From NCBI RefSeq assembly GCF_928392795.1, contig NZ_CAKMTJ010000005.1, positions 124,001 through 188,000 of the forward strand: a stretch of 64,000 nt of DNA, in the 5' to 3' direction. The notes under the pieces were generated by a model that saw only the letters and a program-made list of their open reading frames with translations, was not told the origin of the DNA and made no database searches. This document shows, one piece after another, positions 1-8,140 of this stretch (position 1 is its first letter; every line of letters begins with the position of its first letter). The translations under genes and the position numbers were made by a program. Source of the stretch: Rothia nasimurium. Its GTDB lineage: Bacteria; Actinomycetota; Actinomycetes; Actinomycetales; Micrococcaceae.

Positions 1-2
1 GG

Positions 3-719
3 CGCGCCCAGATGCTGGGTAACTGGGAAATCCCCGTGGACGGCCAGGACGGCCCCATCGACTGGGCAGACCGCCCCCGCGCCTGGGTGGGGGAGGAGAC
101 CGAAGCCTGGTTCATCCAGCGCGAGGTTCTTGAACCCGAACAGTACGCCGAAACCTGGCTACGCGATGCCAGCGAAAACCGCGACCCCGCCCACTTTGAA
201 GCCGCCTACACCGCCTACCTGCGCGACTTCGCCTCCCGTGGCGTTGGCTCCATCGGGTTTGGCATGATTTGGCTGCGTAAGCCGAACCCGGCGTCCGCAG
301 GGGAACGCCTACACCGCTTCGAAGAAATCACCTACCCCATCCAGCAGCCCATTGCCCCCTTCATCACCGAGGCGGTGGAGCACTTTGATCAGGTCACCGC
401 CTTGAGCGATGCCGAGCTGCTAGAGAAGCACCTGGTTGTTGCCGGGGACGTGACCGAAGAACGCCACGCTACCCCCGGCTCCGAGCACCCCTCCGTGATT
501 CTGCTGCGTGCAGGTGCCGGGCTGCGCCGCACCATCCTAGAAACCACAGAGACCTCCGGCTTCGTCTCCGCCTGCGACGGGGAACTGACCGCCGGCCAAA
601 TCGTCGGTGCCCTAGCTGCCCTGCTGGGCTGGGAGACCGAAGAACCCAGACAAGTATTAATCAGTAACATGCGCGAACTGCTCGAAAAGGGCTTTTTGCG
701 GATTGACCAGGGCGACTAG
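3..719 (+). CDS. SAM-dependent methyltransferase, C-terminal part (5' end outside window)
   Basis: The frame is open to the left edge of the window, so the Met at position 12 is probably internal and the N-terminal part, including any SAM-binding Rossmann domain, is missing. The visible 235 residues contain a segment reading SIGFGMIWLRKP, which I associate with the C-terminal half of large actinobacterial class I methyltransferases found near topA. The rest is an alpha/beta region ending RIDQGD. No catalytic motif can be seen because the N-terminus is absent, so the assignment rests on this segment and on the neighbourhood. The next gene starts 9 nt after the stop, suggesting co-transcription. 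The substrate is unknown. Confidence 0.6.
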   Translation, partial: RAQMLGNWEIPVDGQDGPIDWADRPRAWVGEETEAWFIQREVLEPEQYAETWLRDASENRDPAHFEAAYTAYLRDFASRGVGSIGFGMIWLRKPNPASAGERLHRFEEITYPIQQPIAPFITEAVEHFDQVTALSDAELLEKHLVVAGDVTEERHATPGSEHPSVILLRAGAGLRRTILETTETSGFVSACDGELTAGQIVGALAALLGWETEEPRQVLISNMRELLEKGFLRIDQGD

Positions 720-728
720 ACTGGGGCC

Positions 729-1148
729 ATGGTAGAGAATCCTATTAAAACCCTGTCTGAAGACCGCTGCTGGGAGCTGCTAGCTGCCCACGAGTTCGGC
801 CGCCTGGCCCTGGCTGTTGGCGGGGAGGTAGATATCTACCCCGTCAACTTTGTGGTGCACGAGAAGAAAATCTACTTCCGCACCGCAGCCGGCCAGAAGC
901 TCTCAGAAGTCGTCATCAGCCGCAAGGCCGCCTTCGAAATTGACGAGGTCATCGACGGTACTGCCCGCTCCGTTGTCGTGCACGGCAACGCCCACTGGCT
1001 CACCAGCGAAGCCGACCTCGACGCGGTTGAAGCCCTGGGCCTGCGCACCTACTCACCGACCTACAAGACCAACTGGGTTGAGGTAGAGCCGGTGAGCGTC
1101 AGCGGGCGCGAGTTCGAAATCGGGGCAGAACCTGCCGACGAGCTTTAA
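729..1148 (+). CDS. Pyridoxamine 5'-phosphate oxidase-fold flavin/F420-binding protein
   Basis: The 139-residue protein has the look of the split-barrel PNPOx-like family: an N-terminal helix (CWELLAAHEFGRLA), then strands including DIYPVNFVVHEKKIYFRT and a helix with KLSEVV. Family members bind FMN or F420 and are usually small oxidoreductases or cofactor carriers; true vitamin B6 oxidases are longer. The start is the ATG at 729, 9 nt after the upstream stop. A perfect 9-bp hairpin with a GC-rich loop lies at about 1157-1183 behind the gene but lacks a T-run. The substrate cannot be read from the sequence. Confidence 0.8.
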   Translation: MVENPIKTLSEDRCWELLAAHEFGRLALAVGGEVDIYPVNFVVHEKKIYFRTAAGQKLSEVVISRKAAFEIDEVIDGTARSVVVHGNAHWLTSEADLDAVEALGLRTYSPTYKTNWVEVEPVSVSGREFEIGAEPADEL

Positions 1149-1287
1149 GGGGCTAAGGGGGGCCAGCACCGGTACTGGCCCCCGCACGCCCGCGCTCTAA
1201 GGTCACATCGGTCTAAGTAGACACGAAGCCCCGTAAGTCGGCTATTGTTGTGCATACACGCGAAAAACCGACCCCAAGGAGCCCTCA

Positions 1288-4128
1288 GTGCCCACTAAGG
1301 CAACCACCGAGCACGGCAAGTCACTGCTGATCGTGGAATCCCCCTCGAAGGTAAAAACCATCAGCGGGTACCTGGGCGATGCCTTCATCGTTGAATCCTC
1401 CATGGGGCATATCCGCGACCTTCCCCAGCCCTCCGAGCTGCCCGATGAGCTCAAAAAGAGCCCCGTCGGCAAGTTCGCGGTCAACGTAGAAGAAGGCTTC
1501 GAGCCCTACTACGTGGTCAACCCCGATAAGAAAAAGAAGGTCACCGAGCTCAAGCGCCTGCTCAAAGAGTCCGATGCCCTCTACCTGGCAACCGATGGTG
1601 ACCGCGAAGGTGAAGCCATTGCCTGGCACCTGCTGCAGGTGCTCAAGCCCAAGGTGCCCGTCTACCGTCTGACCTTCCCCGAAATCACCAAAGAAGCGAT
1701 CCAGCGCGGCTTCAATGAACTGCGCGATATCGATAACAACCTGGTGGATGCCCAGGAAACCCGCCGTGTGCTCGACCGTATCTACGGTTACGAGCTCTCA
1801 CCGGTCCTCTGGCGCAAGGTCTCCCGCGGCCTGTCAGCCGGTCGCGTCCAGTCCGTTGCCACCCGCCTGGTCGTAGAGCGTGAGCGCGAACGCATGGCCT
1901 TCCGCTCAGCCACCTACTGGGACCTCACCGGTACCTTCACCACCTCCGCCTCCGAATCTTTCACCGCCAAGCTTTCTGCCGTTGACGGTGCCCGCGTGGC
2001 CACCGGCAAGGACTTTGCCGACGACGGCACCCTCAAGACCAGCGCCCGCGGCAAGGTTGCCCACCTGGACGAAGCCGCCGCCAGCTCCCTGGCGAGCGCG
2101 CTGGCGTCCGCCGAGTTCGCCGTCCGCTCGGTCGACACCAAGCCCTACACCCGCCGCCCTGCGGCTCCCTTCACCACCTCCACCCTGCAGCAGGAGGCCG
2201 CCCGCAAGCTCCGCTTCTCATCCCGCTCCACCATGCAGGTAGCCCAGCGCCTCTACGAGAACGGCTACATCACCTACATGCGAACCGACTCGGTTGCCCT
2301 GTCTGACCAGGCAACCCAGGCAGCCCGCAAGCAGGCCTCCGAGCTCTACGGCGCCGACTACGTACCAGCCTCCCCTCGCGTCTATACCTCCAAGTCAAAG
2401 AACGCCCAGGAGGCTCACGAAGCAATCCGCCCTGCGGGGGATTCCTTCCGTACCCCCGCCGAGGTCAAGAATGCGCTGAGCATCGATGAATTCCGCCTCT
2501 ACGAGCTGATTTGGAAGCGCACCGTCGCCTCCCAGATGGCTGACGCCAAGGGTTCCACCGCCTCTGTCCGCCTGGGGGCAACCGCCGCCGACGGCCGGGA
2601 TGCCGAGTTCGCAGCGTCTGGCACTGTCATTACCTTCCGCGGCTTCCTCGCAGCCTACGAAGAAGGCAAGGACGTCCTGCGCGGCGAAGAGGGCAAGGGC
2701 GAGGCCAAGGACGGTAAGGACGACAAGCGCCTACCCAACCTGGCAGAAGGCGATTCCCTGCGCGGTAGCGATATCGAAGCTGCCCGCCACGAAACCTCAC
2801 CCCCGCCCCGCTACACCGAAGCCTCCCTGGTCAAGGCCATGGACGAACTCGGCATCGGCCGCCCCTCCACCTACGCAGCCGTCATCTCCACCATCATGGA
2901 CCGCGGCTACGTCAACAATCGCTCCGGCTCCCTGGTGCCCTCCTGGACCGCTTTCTCGGTCGTCCGCCTGCTCGAAGAGCACTTCGCCAAGTACGTGGAC
3001 TACGAGTTCACCGCCGAAATGGAAGAAGACCTCGACCGCATTGCCCGCGGTGAAGAGGCCCGCCCCGAGTGGCTGTCTCACTTCTACTTCGGTGGGGGAG
3101 ACAAGCGAGGCCTCAAGCCCATCGTTGACAACCTGGGCGACATCGACGCCCGCGCGATCAACTCTGTAGAGGTCGCCCCCGGGGTCAACCTGCGCGTGGG
3201 CAAGTTCGGCCCCTACCTTGAGACCGGCGGCGAGATCGACACCGAAACCGGCGAAATCAAGGACCCCATCCGCGCCAATGTACCGGCAGACCTGGCACCC
3301 GATGAGCTGACCGAAGAAAAGGTCGCTGAACTGCTGGAAGCCGGTAAGAACGACGGCCGTGAACTCGGCGTTGACCCGGCCACCGGCCGCACCATTGTGG
3401 CCCGTGACGGACGTTTTGGCCCCTACGTCACCGAGGTTATCCCCGAGATGACCGAGGAAGAAATCGCCGCCTGGATGGACGCCCAGCCCACCGAGTACTA
3501 CAAGAACGGCAAGCCCAAGCCCAAGAAGAAGCCCAAGGCTGAAAAACCCCGCACCGGCTCCCTCTTCAAGTCCATGGACCTGGCAACCGTTACCCTGGAT
3601 GACGCCCTCAAGATTATGGCCCTGCCCCGCGTGGTCGGTACCGATGCCGAGGGCACCGAAATTACCGCCCAGAACGGTCGTTTCGGCCCCTACCTGAAGA
3701 AGGGCACCGACTCCCGCTCCCTGGAGACCGAGGACCAGATTTTCTCTATCACCCTGGAGCAGGCCCTGGAGATTTACTCCCAGCCCAAGCAGCGCGGACG
3801 CGGCGCCGCCAAGCCCCCGCTGGCTGAGCTCGGCGTAGACCCGGTCTCTGAAAAGAAAATCGTGGTGAAGGACGGCCGTTTCGGCCCCTACATCACCGAC
3901 GGCGTCACCAACATTACGGTGCCCCGCAGCGAAACCATCGAGTCCCTGACCCACACCCGCGCGGTTGAGCTGCTCGCTGAGAAACGAGCTAAGGGCCCGG
4001 TCAAGCGCAAGACCGCCGCCAAGAAGCCGGCGGCCAAGAAAACCACGGCTAAAAAAACCACGGCTAAAAAAACCACAGCCAAGAAGACCGCGACCAAGAA
4101 GAGCACCGCTCAGAAAGCGGGCGAGTAG
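1288..4128 (+). CDS. topA: DNA topoisomerase I (type IA)
   Basis: Relaxes negatively supercoiled DNA by transient single-strand cleavage. The Toprim domain is at residues 11-125 with Glu17 and the metal-binding Asp103, Asp105 and Glu107 in ATDGDREGEA. The catalytic tyrosine is Tyr330 in YITYMRTDS. The C-terminal part carries at least four repeats with the signature GRFGPY/GKFGPY (about residues 630-870) and lacks Cys4 zinc fingers, as in mycobacterial TopA. It ends in a Lys/Thr/Ala-rich tail with tandem KTTAKK units that should bind DNA or assist strand passage. The start is GTG at 1288, preceded by an AAGGA ribosome-binding site. Length 946 aa fits actinobacterial enzymes. The tail DNA (4020-4090) is internally repetitive and could vary in length between strains. 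Confidence 0.97.
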   Translation: MPTKATTEHGKSLLIVESPSKVKTISGYLGDAFIVESSMGHIRDLPQPSELPDELKKSPVGKFAVNVEEGFEPYYVVNPDKKKKVTELKRLLKESDALYLATDGDREGEAIAWHLLQVLKPKVPVYRLTFPEITKEAIQRGFNELRDIDNNLVDAQETRRVLDRIYGYELSPVLWRKVSRGLSAGRVQSVATRLVVERERERMAFRSATYWDLTGTFTTSASESFTAKLSAVDGARVATGKDFADDGTLKTSARGKVAHLDEAAASSLASALASAEFAVRSVDTKPYTRRPAAPFTTSTLQQEAARKLRFSSRSTMQVAQRLYENGYITYMRTDSVALSDQATQAARKQASELYGADYVPASPRVYTSKSKNAQEAHEAIRPAGDSFRTPAEVKNALSIDEFRLYELIWKRTVASQMADAKGSTASVRLGATAADGRDAEFAASGTVITFRGFLAAYEEGKDVLRGEEGKGEAKDGKDDKRLPNLAEGDSLRGSDIEAARHETSPPPRYTEASLVKAMDELGIGRPSTYAAVISTIMDRGYVNNRSGSLVPSWTAFSVVRLLEEHFAKYVDYEFTAEMEEDLDRIARGEEARPEWLSHFYFGGGDKRGLKPIVDNLGDIDARAINSVEVAPGVNLRVGKFGPYLETGGEIDTETGEIKDPIRANVPADLAPDELTEEKVAELLEAGKNDGRELGVDPATGRTIVARDGRFGPYVTEVIPEMTEEEIAAWMDAQPTEYYKNGKPKPKKKPKAEKPRTGSLFKSMDLATVTLDDALKIMALPRVVGTDAEGTEITAQNGRFGPYLKKGTDSRSLETEDQIFSITLEQALEIYSQPKQRGRGAAKPPLAELGVDPVSEKKIVVKDGRFGPYITDGVTNITVPRSETIESLTHTRAVELLAEKRAKGPVKRKTAAKKPAAKKTTAKKTTAKKTTAKKTATKKSTAQKAGE

Positions 4129-4132
4129 TCGG

Positions 4133-4161
4133 TTATCGCATGGGTCCCGTCCTTGTACACT
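4133..4161 (+). promoter_or_regulatory. Possible promoter of the ppx-isomerase genes
   Basis: TTATCG at 4133-4138 and TACACT at 4156-4161 are separated by 17 bp, upstream of the ATG at 4203 with its AAGGGGG ribosome-binding site. The -10 box is a good match and the -35 box is weak. It lies in the only gap between topA and ppx. Confidence 0.35.
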
Positions 4162-4202
4162 GGTAGGCAGGAAAACTTTTTGTCACCACTCAAGGGGGAC
4201 CC

Positions 4203-5189
4203 ATGCGTCTAGGCGTGCTCGATATTGGCTCAAATACCGGCCACCTGCTTCTGATTGAGGGGCAGCTAGGCTCCCGCCCCGAAGCCTACACCGCAGCCCA
4301 CAAGGAGCCCCTACAGCTGGTCCGCTACATCGACACAGACGGCAACATCACCGACGAGGGGCGTGACCGCCTCACCGCCTTCGTGAAGTCCGCGGTACTC
4401 TACGCGATTGAGCACGGGGCGGAAGACCTCTTGGCCTTTGCCACCAGCGCCATTCGCGAATCCAAGAACGGCCCCGAGGTATTGCAGCACGTGCAGAATC
4501 AGACCGGTGTCAACCTCACCGAAATCACCGGCGACCAGGAAGCCGCCATCACCTACCACGCCGTGCGCCACTGGCAGGGCTGGGGCGCCGGCCGCATTCT
4601 CAACTTCGATATCGGCGGCGGCTCCTTCGAGTTCTCCACCGGCATGGACGCCTACCCCGACGACGCAATCTCCGTGCCGCTGGGTGCCACCCGTCTGACC
4701 GGCGACTGGTTCAGCGCCCCCGTGCCGTCCCCCAAGGAAATCAAAAAACTCCGCAAGTACGTGCGCGAAACCCTAGAACCCGTTGCCGAGACCCTGCTGG
4801 CCTACGGGCAGCCCCACATGGTCGTGGGCACCTCCAAAACCTTCCGCTCCCTCGCCCGTATCTGCGGGGCAGCCCCCTACTCGGCAGGCCCCTTCGTCAA
4901 GCGCGAAATGTCACTCGAAGACCTCAAACTCTGGACCCGCCGCCTGGAAGCTATGCCCCCCGAAGAACGTGCCGGCCTGCCCGGAGTCTCAGACGTCCGT
5001 GCCGAACAGATGCTAGCCGGGGCTATCGCGGCAGAAACCGCCATGGCCGTCTTCGGCGTAGACCGCATGCGCGTTTCCCCCTGGGCCCTGCGCGAGGGCC
5101 TGGTACTACGACGTATGAACTACCTCTCCCAGCAGGGGCCCGAAGCCATGATTGACCCCCGCTCCCTCGCCGAATTCGTGCAGGACTAG
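4203..5189 (+). CDS. ppx: Ppx/GppA family exopolyphosphatase (Ppx1 type)
   Basis: Members hydrolyse terminal phosphate from polyphosphate or pppGpp using an ASKHA/actin-like fold. The first phosphate-binding loop is at the N-terminus (LDIGSNTGHLL) and the second is FDIGGGSFEFS near residue 140. At 328 aa it is the short single-catalytic-core form seen in actinobacteria, without the C-terminal HD domain of E. coli GppA. The ATG at 4203 has a strong AAGGGGG site. The following isomerase starts 2 nt after the stop, so translation is probably coupled. The gene order ppx, isomerase, proC matches the mycobacterial Rv0496-Rv0498-Rv0500 region, supporting a Ppx1 assignment. Whether polyphosphate or (p)ppGpp is the preferred substrate cannot be decided. 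Confidence 0.9.
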   Translation: MRLGVLDIGSNTGHLLLIEGQLGSRPEAYTAAHKEPLQLVRYIDTDGNITDEGRDRLTAFVKSAVLYAIEHGAEDLLAFATSAIRESKNGPEVLQHVQNQTGVNLTEITGDQEAAITYHAVRHWQGWGAGRILNFDIGGGSFEFSTGMDAYPDDAISVPLGATRLTGDWFSAPVPSPKEIKKLRKYVRETLEPVAETLLAYGQPHMVVGTSKTFRSLARICGAAPYSAGPFVKREMSLEDLKLWTRRLEAMPPEERAGLPGVSDVRAEQMLAGAIAAETAMAVFGVDRMRVSPWALREGLVLRRMNYLSQQGPEAMIDPRSLAEFVQD

Positions 5190-5191
5190 CC

Positions 5192-6007
5192 ATGAGCACC
5201 GACGCACCCAAGAGCCCGTCCACCCGCAAACCCGTGCCAGTGGCACTTTCTACCTCCTGCCTCTTCCCGCTCGGCGTACCCGAAACCTTCTCAACCGCCG
5301 TAGACCTGGGCTACGACAGCGTGGAAGTCATGATCACCCACTCGGCCCTCTCCCAAGAGCCCCACGACCTGCTCGACCTGATCCAGAAATACCAGATTCC
5401 CATCTCCGCCATTCACGCCCCCACCCTGCTCCTAACCCAGCAGGTCTGGGGCCGGGCCTGGAACAAAATGCAGATGGCAGCCAAAATGACCAAGGCGGTA
5501 GGGGCGGACGTCATCGTCGCCCACCCACCCTTCCGCTGGCAGAAGCTCTATGCCAAGAACTTCGTTGCGGGCGTGCGCGAAATATCAGAGCTCGAAAACG
5601 TCAAAATCGCCGTGGAAAACATGTACCCCTGGTCCATCAAAGGCCACGCGGTAGAGATGTACGCCCCCCACTGGGACCCCTCCCGCTTCGACTACGACTG
5701 GATGACCTGGGACTTCTCCCACGCAGCCGCAGCCGGGGACGACTCCCTCGAGGCTGTCAAACGCATCGGTTCCCGCCTGGGGCACGTGCACCTAACCGAC
5801 GGATCCGGTGATAAGGTCATGGACGAACACCTAGTACCCGGCCACGGCACCCAGCCCGTCGCCGAGACCCTACAGTACATCGCAGCCAGCGATTTCGACG
5901 GCGTTGTCTGCGCTGAAGTGTCAACCCGTAAGGCAAAGGGCGCAGGGGCCCGCGACGACATGCTCTACGAGACCCTGCAGTTCGCTCGCACCCACCTATC
6001 TAGGTGA
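5192..6007 (+). CDS. Sugar phosphate isomerase/epimerase family TIM-barrel protein
   Basis: The 271-residue protein has the xylose isomerase-like TIM barrel: an opening strand VALSTSCLFP, the early motif GYDSVEVMITH, then SAIHAPTLLL, IAVENMYPW, DFSHAAAAGDD and LGHVHLTDGSGDK, which supply the usual metal-binding Glu, Asp and His at barrel ends. It is translationally coupled to ppx (2-nt gap). The substrate is not known for the actinobacterial orthologue beside proC. Nineteen nt after its stop codon begins the first copy of the dispersed hairpin element described separately. Confidence 0.85.
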   Translation: MSTDAPKSPSTRKPVPVALSTSCLFPLGVPETFSTAVDLGYDSVEVMITHSALSQEPHDLLDLIQKYQIPISAIHAPTLLLTQQVWGRAWNKMQMAAKMTKAVGADVIVAHPPFRWQKLYAKNFVAGVREISELENVKIAVENMYPWSIKGHAVEMYAPHWDPSRFDYDWMTWDFSHAAAAGDDSLEAVKRIGSRLGHVHLTDGSGDKVMDEHLVPGHGTQPVAETLQYIAASDFDGVVCAEVSTRKAKGAGARDDMLYETLQFARTHLSR

Positions 6008-6025
6008 AAAATCTTCACCAAAAAT

Positions 6026-6132
6026 GCGCTTCGGACTCGCGCTCGCTGCCGACCCTCTCACAGGTTCGCTAGCGCTCACATGTGATTCACGCCAGCCCCG
6101 AGCCAGCAGCTTCGCTGCGAGTCCGACAGCGC
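6026..6132 (+). repeat. Dispersed 3'-UTR hairpin element, copy 1
   Basis: This 107-nt element has terminal inverted repeats (CGGACTCGC at 6032 against GCGAGTCCG at 6117-6125, extended by GCGCT/AGCGC) and two internal blocks, CTCGCTGCCGACCCTCTC and GATTCACGCCAGCCCC. Both blocks recur in copies at 18872-19035 and 35686-35790. It begins 19 nt after the isomerase stop codon. A small GGTGAA/TTCACC hairpin precedes it at 6003-6019. No open reading frame of note runs through it. Confidence 0.85.
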
Positions 6133-6166
6133 CTTCAGATATACGTCATATTCGAAGGAGAACATC

Positions 6167-7015
6167 ATGACTACCGTTGCTTTTATCGGAACCGGCTCCA
6201 TGAACGGAGCGATCGCCTCTGGCCTGCTTGCTGCGGGTACCGACCCTACCTCTGTGCGCGCGACCGTTGGCTCCCACGCTAGCATCTCTACCCTGCGTGA
6301 AAAGCTGGGGGAGGGGGCTCAGGGCGTAACCATCCTTGCCGGTGAGGACGATGCGCAGGCTAACCTCAAAGCCGCTGAAGGGGCCGACGTGGTGCTTCTA
6401 GGCGTCAAGCCCTACGCGATCCTTGATCTTGCCCGCGAAATTTCACCGGCTCTGGGCGAGAATACTGTAGTGGTGTCGGTTGCTGCCGGTATCACCCTGG
6501 AAGCCCTGCAGCGGGCTCTGCCCGATGGGCAGCCTGCAATCCGCTGCATGCCCAATACTCCTTCGCGGGTGGGCAAGGGCGTGCTTGCTATCTCGGTGGG
6601 GCAGACCGTGACCGAGGATCTGAAGGACGCTGCTGCTTCGGTTCTGGGGGCAGCAGGCCGGGTGATTGAGGTTGAGGAAGAGCAGATGGGGGCGGTGACC
6701 GCCGTATCTGGTTCGGGCCCTGCCTACGCCTTCTTGCTTGCAGAAACCATGGCTGCTGCGGGTGTAAAACTGGGTCTTGATGAAAAAACTGCTACCGAGC
6801 TAGCAGCCGCTACGGTAGCCGGTGCGGGCTACCTGTTGGATGCTGACCCCAACCCCCAGAATCTCCGCAAGGCTGTTACCAGCCCCAAGGGAACCACAGA
6901 TAAGGCGATTACCGCCTACATTGATGGTGGTCTTTTCGAGCTGACCGAGACTGCTATGCGGGCCTGTGTCGCTCGGAATGACGAGATGACCGAGGAGTTC
7001 AGCTCCGAAAAATAG
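6167..7015 (+). CDS. proC: Pyrroline-5-carboxylate reductase
   Basis: Catalyses the last step of proline synthesis, reduction of 1-pyrroline-5-carboxylate with NAD(P)H. The N-terminal Rossmann motif is FIGTGSMNGAIASGLL. The middle carries GVKPYAILDLA and the conserved PNTPSRVGKGV, and the C-terminal dimerisation domain shows AVSGSGPAYAFLLAE and SPKGTTDKAI, all standard for ProC. Length 282 aa is close to the family norm. The ATG at 6167 follows a GAAGGAG site. It is separated from the isomerase by the hairpin element and has a strong terminator behind it, so it is probably its own unit. Confidence 0.96.
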   Translation: MTTVAFIGTGSMNGAIASGLLAAGTDPTSVRATVGSHASISTLREKLGEGAQGVTILAGEDDAQANLKAAEGADVVLLGVKPYAILDLAREISPALGENTVVVSVAAGITLEALQRALPDGQPAIRCMPNTPSRVGKGVLAISVGQTVTEDLKDAAASVLGAAGRVIEVEEEQMGAVTAVSGSGPAYAFLLAETMAAAGVKLGLDEKTATELAAATVAGAGYLLDADPNPQNLRKAVTSPKGTTDKAITAYIDGGLFELTETAMRACVARNDEMTEEFSSEK

Positions 7016-7046
7016 TATAGAGATAGCCTAAGCAAAAAGGCCCTAT

Positions 7047-7107
7047 GACAGCAGGCTGTGCTACCAAAACTCCTTATGGAGCGAGGTAGGGCAGCCTGCT
7101 GTCTTTT
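7047..7107 (+). terminator. Intrinsic terminator of proC
   Basis: A long inverted repeat (GACAGCAGGCTG with CAGCCTGCTGTC, plus inner CTACC/GGTAG) is followed directly by TTTTG. It lies 30 nt after the proC stop. Confidence 0.85.
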
Positions 7108-7132
7108 GTCTGTGAAAGTAGTCTAGATACAC

Positions 7133-7168
7133 TAAAGGCCAGTCCGTAGGGAATCGGACTGGCCTTTA
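7133..7168. terminator. Second hairpin terminator between proC and ktrA
   Basis: TAAAGGCCAGTCCG and CGGACTGGCCTTTA form a perfect 14-bp stem with an 8-nt loop. It could stop transcripts on the minus strand arriving from ktrA, or back up the proC terminator; flanking T-runs are short. Confidence 0.6.
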
Positions 7169-7179
7169 GCTTTCTCTTT

Positions 7180-7462
7180 CGCCGGTAGGGATCCGGTTTC
7201 AAGAGAATGCTCGCCACCTGAAGCAGATGGGATTAGGGGGAACCATCTGAGGAATCTTCAGGTCTTGAGCTACTTGAACGGGTTCGCGGACCGTTCAGTA
7301 ATCACTCGCACCTTTAGAGGTAGTTATAACTATATGCCAATTTTTGAGTTTATGCACCCTGAAATCTGAAAAAAGCCGAATTATTTCGGAAGACACCTGG
7401 GTGGTTTCTATGCTCAGGTCGGTATAGGGTATAGTCAAGCGTTTCTTGTAGGTATAAACCTG
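7180..7462. other. Gene-free region with a nested hairpin structure
   Basis: No convincing gene is present. The part at about 7199-7300 folds on paper into nested stems: ACCTGAAG with CTTCAGGT enclosing CAGATGG with CCATCTG, an outer TCAAG/CTTGA, and then a separate TGAACGG/CCGTTCA hairpin. The remainder (7320-7450) is AT-richer and holds a small CCGAA/TTCGG hairpin. It may be a small RNA or the 3' UTR of the ktr operon on the minus strand. Confidence 0.4.
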
Positions 7463-8140
7463 TTAGGGTCGGGCAGCAAACCTTTCAATAAGGTCTACCT
7501 GGCCTGAAACGATTAATAAATCGCGTGAAGAAACCCGGGTGTCGGGGGTTGCGTAGGTAATTTCTTCACCCGGTGATTTTACCCCCACAATGGTCACCCC
7601 GTATTTAGACCGCACATCAGACTCTGCCAGGGTGAAGCCGTGGGTCTCCTTGGGCGGGTACATCTTGACGATGGCGAAATCGTCATCGAACTCGATAAAG
7701 TCCAGTAGGCGCCCGGAGACCAGGTGGGCTGCTCGTACCCCGGCGTCCGACTCCGGGTAAACAACCCGGTGTGCTCCAATACGGGAGAGAATCTTGCCAT
7801 GAGAAGGGGTGATAGCTTTAGCCCAAATGCGCTCAATGCCCAGGTCCACCAGGTTGGCGGTAATCAGCACCGAGGCCTCCACAGAGGTGCCCACACCCAC
7901 TACGGCGGCGGTAAAGTCCTGGGCCCCCAGCTGACGCAGGGCATTCATATCGGTGGCGTCGGCCTCCACCACGTAGGTGAGATCGTCCGACCATTTCTGC
8001 ACCAGGACGGGGTCTTTCTCAACAGCAAGAACCTCTTTATTCTGGCGGACGAGCTGGGCAGCGGTAGCCGACCCAAAGCGTCCTAGGCCAATCACCAGCA
8101 CGGGGGCGCTGTGGGCTGGGCGGAAGTCTTTTCTAGCCAA
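7463..8140 (-). CDS. ktrA: Potassium uptake regulatory subunit (KtrA/TrkA, RCK domain)
   Basis: The 225-residue cytoplasmic protein begins with a Rossmann RCK_N domain (VLVIGLGRFGSATAAQL) that binds nucleotide, and ends with a TrkA_C domain (residues about 140-225, ending LIERFAARP). It gates the membrane subunit encoded just upstream. The start codon is TTG, overlapping the ktrB stop by 8 nt, which implies translational coupling. The two-gene arrangement and single RCK module fit the Ktr rather than the E. coli Trk type. Confidence 0.92.
   Translation of the reverse strand: MARKDFRPAHSAPVLVIGLGRFGSATAAQLVRQNKEVLAVEKDPVLVQKWSDDLTYVVEADATDMNALRQLGAQDFTAAVVGVGTSVEASVLITANLVDLGIERIWAKAITPSHGKILSRIGAHRVVYPESDAGVRAAHLVSGRLLDFIEFDDDFAIVKMYPPKETHGFTLAESDVRSKYGVTIVGVKSPGEEITYATPDTRVSSRDLLIVSGQVDLIERFAARP

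Noticed and set aside
2797..3954. 385-codon open frame on the minus strand inside topA
   Set aside because: It lies wholly within a well-supported essential gene and its translation is a low-complexity shadow of the high-GC coding strand.
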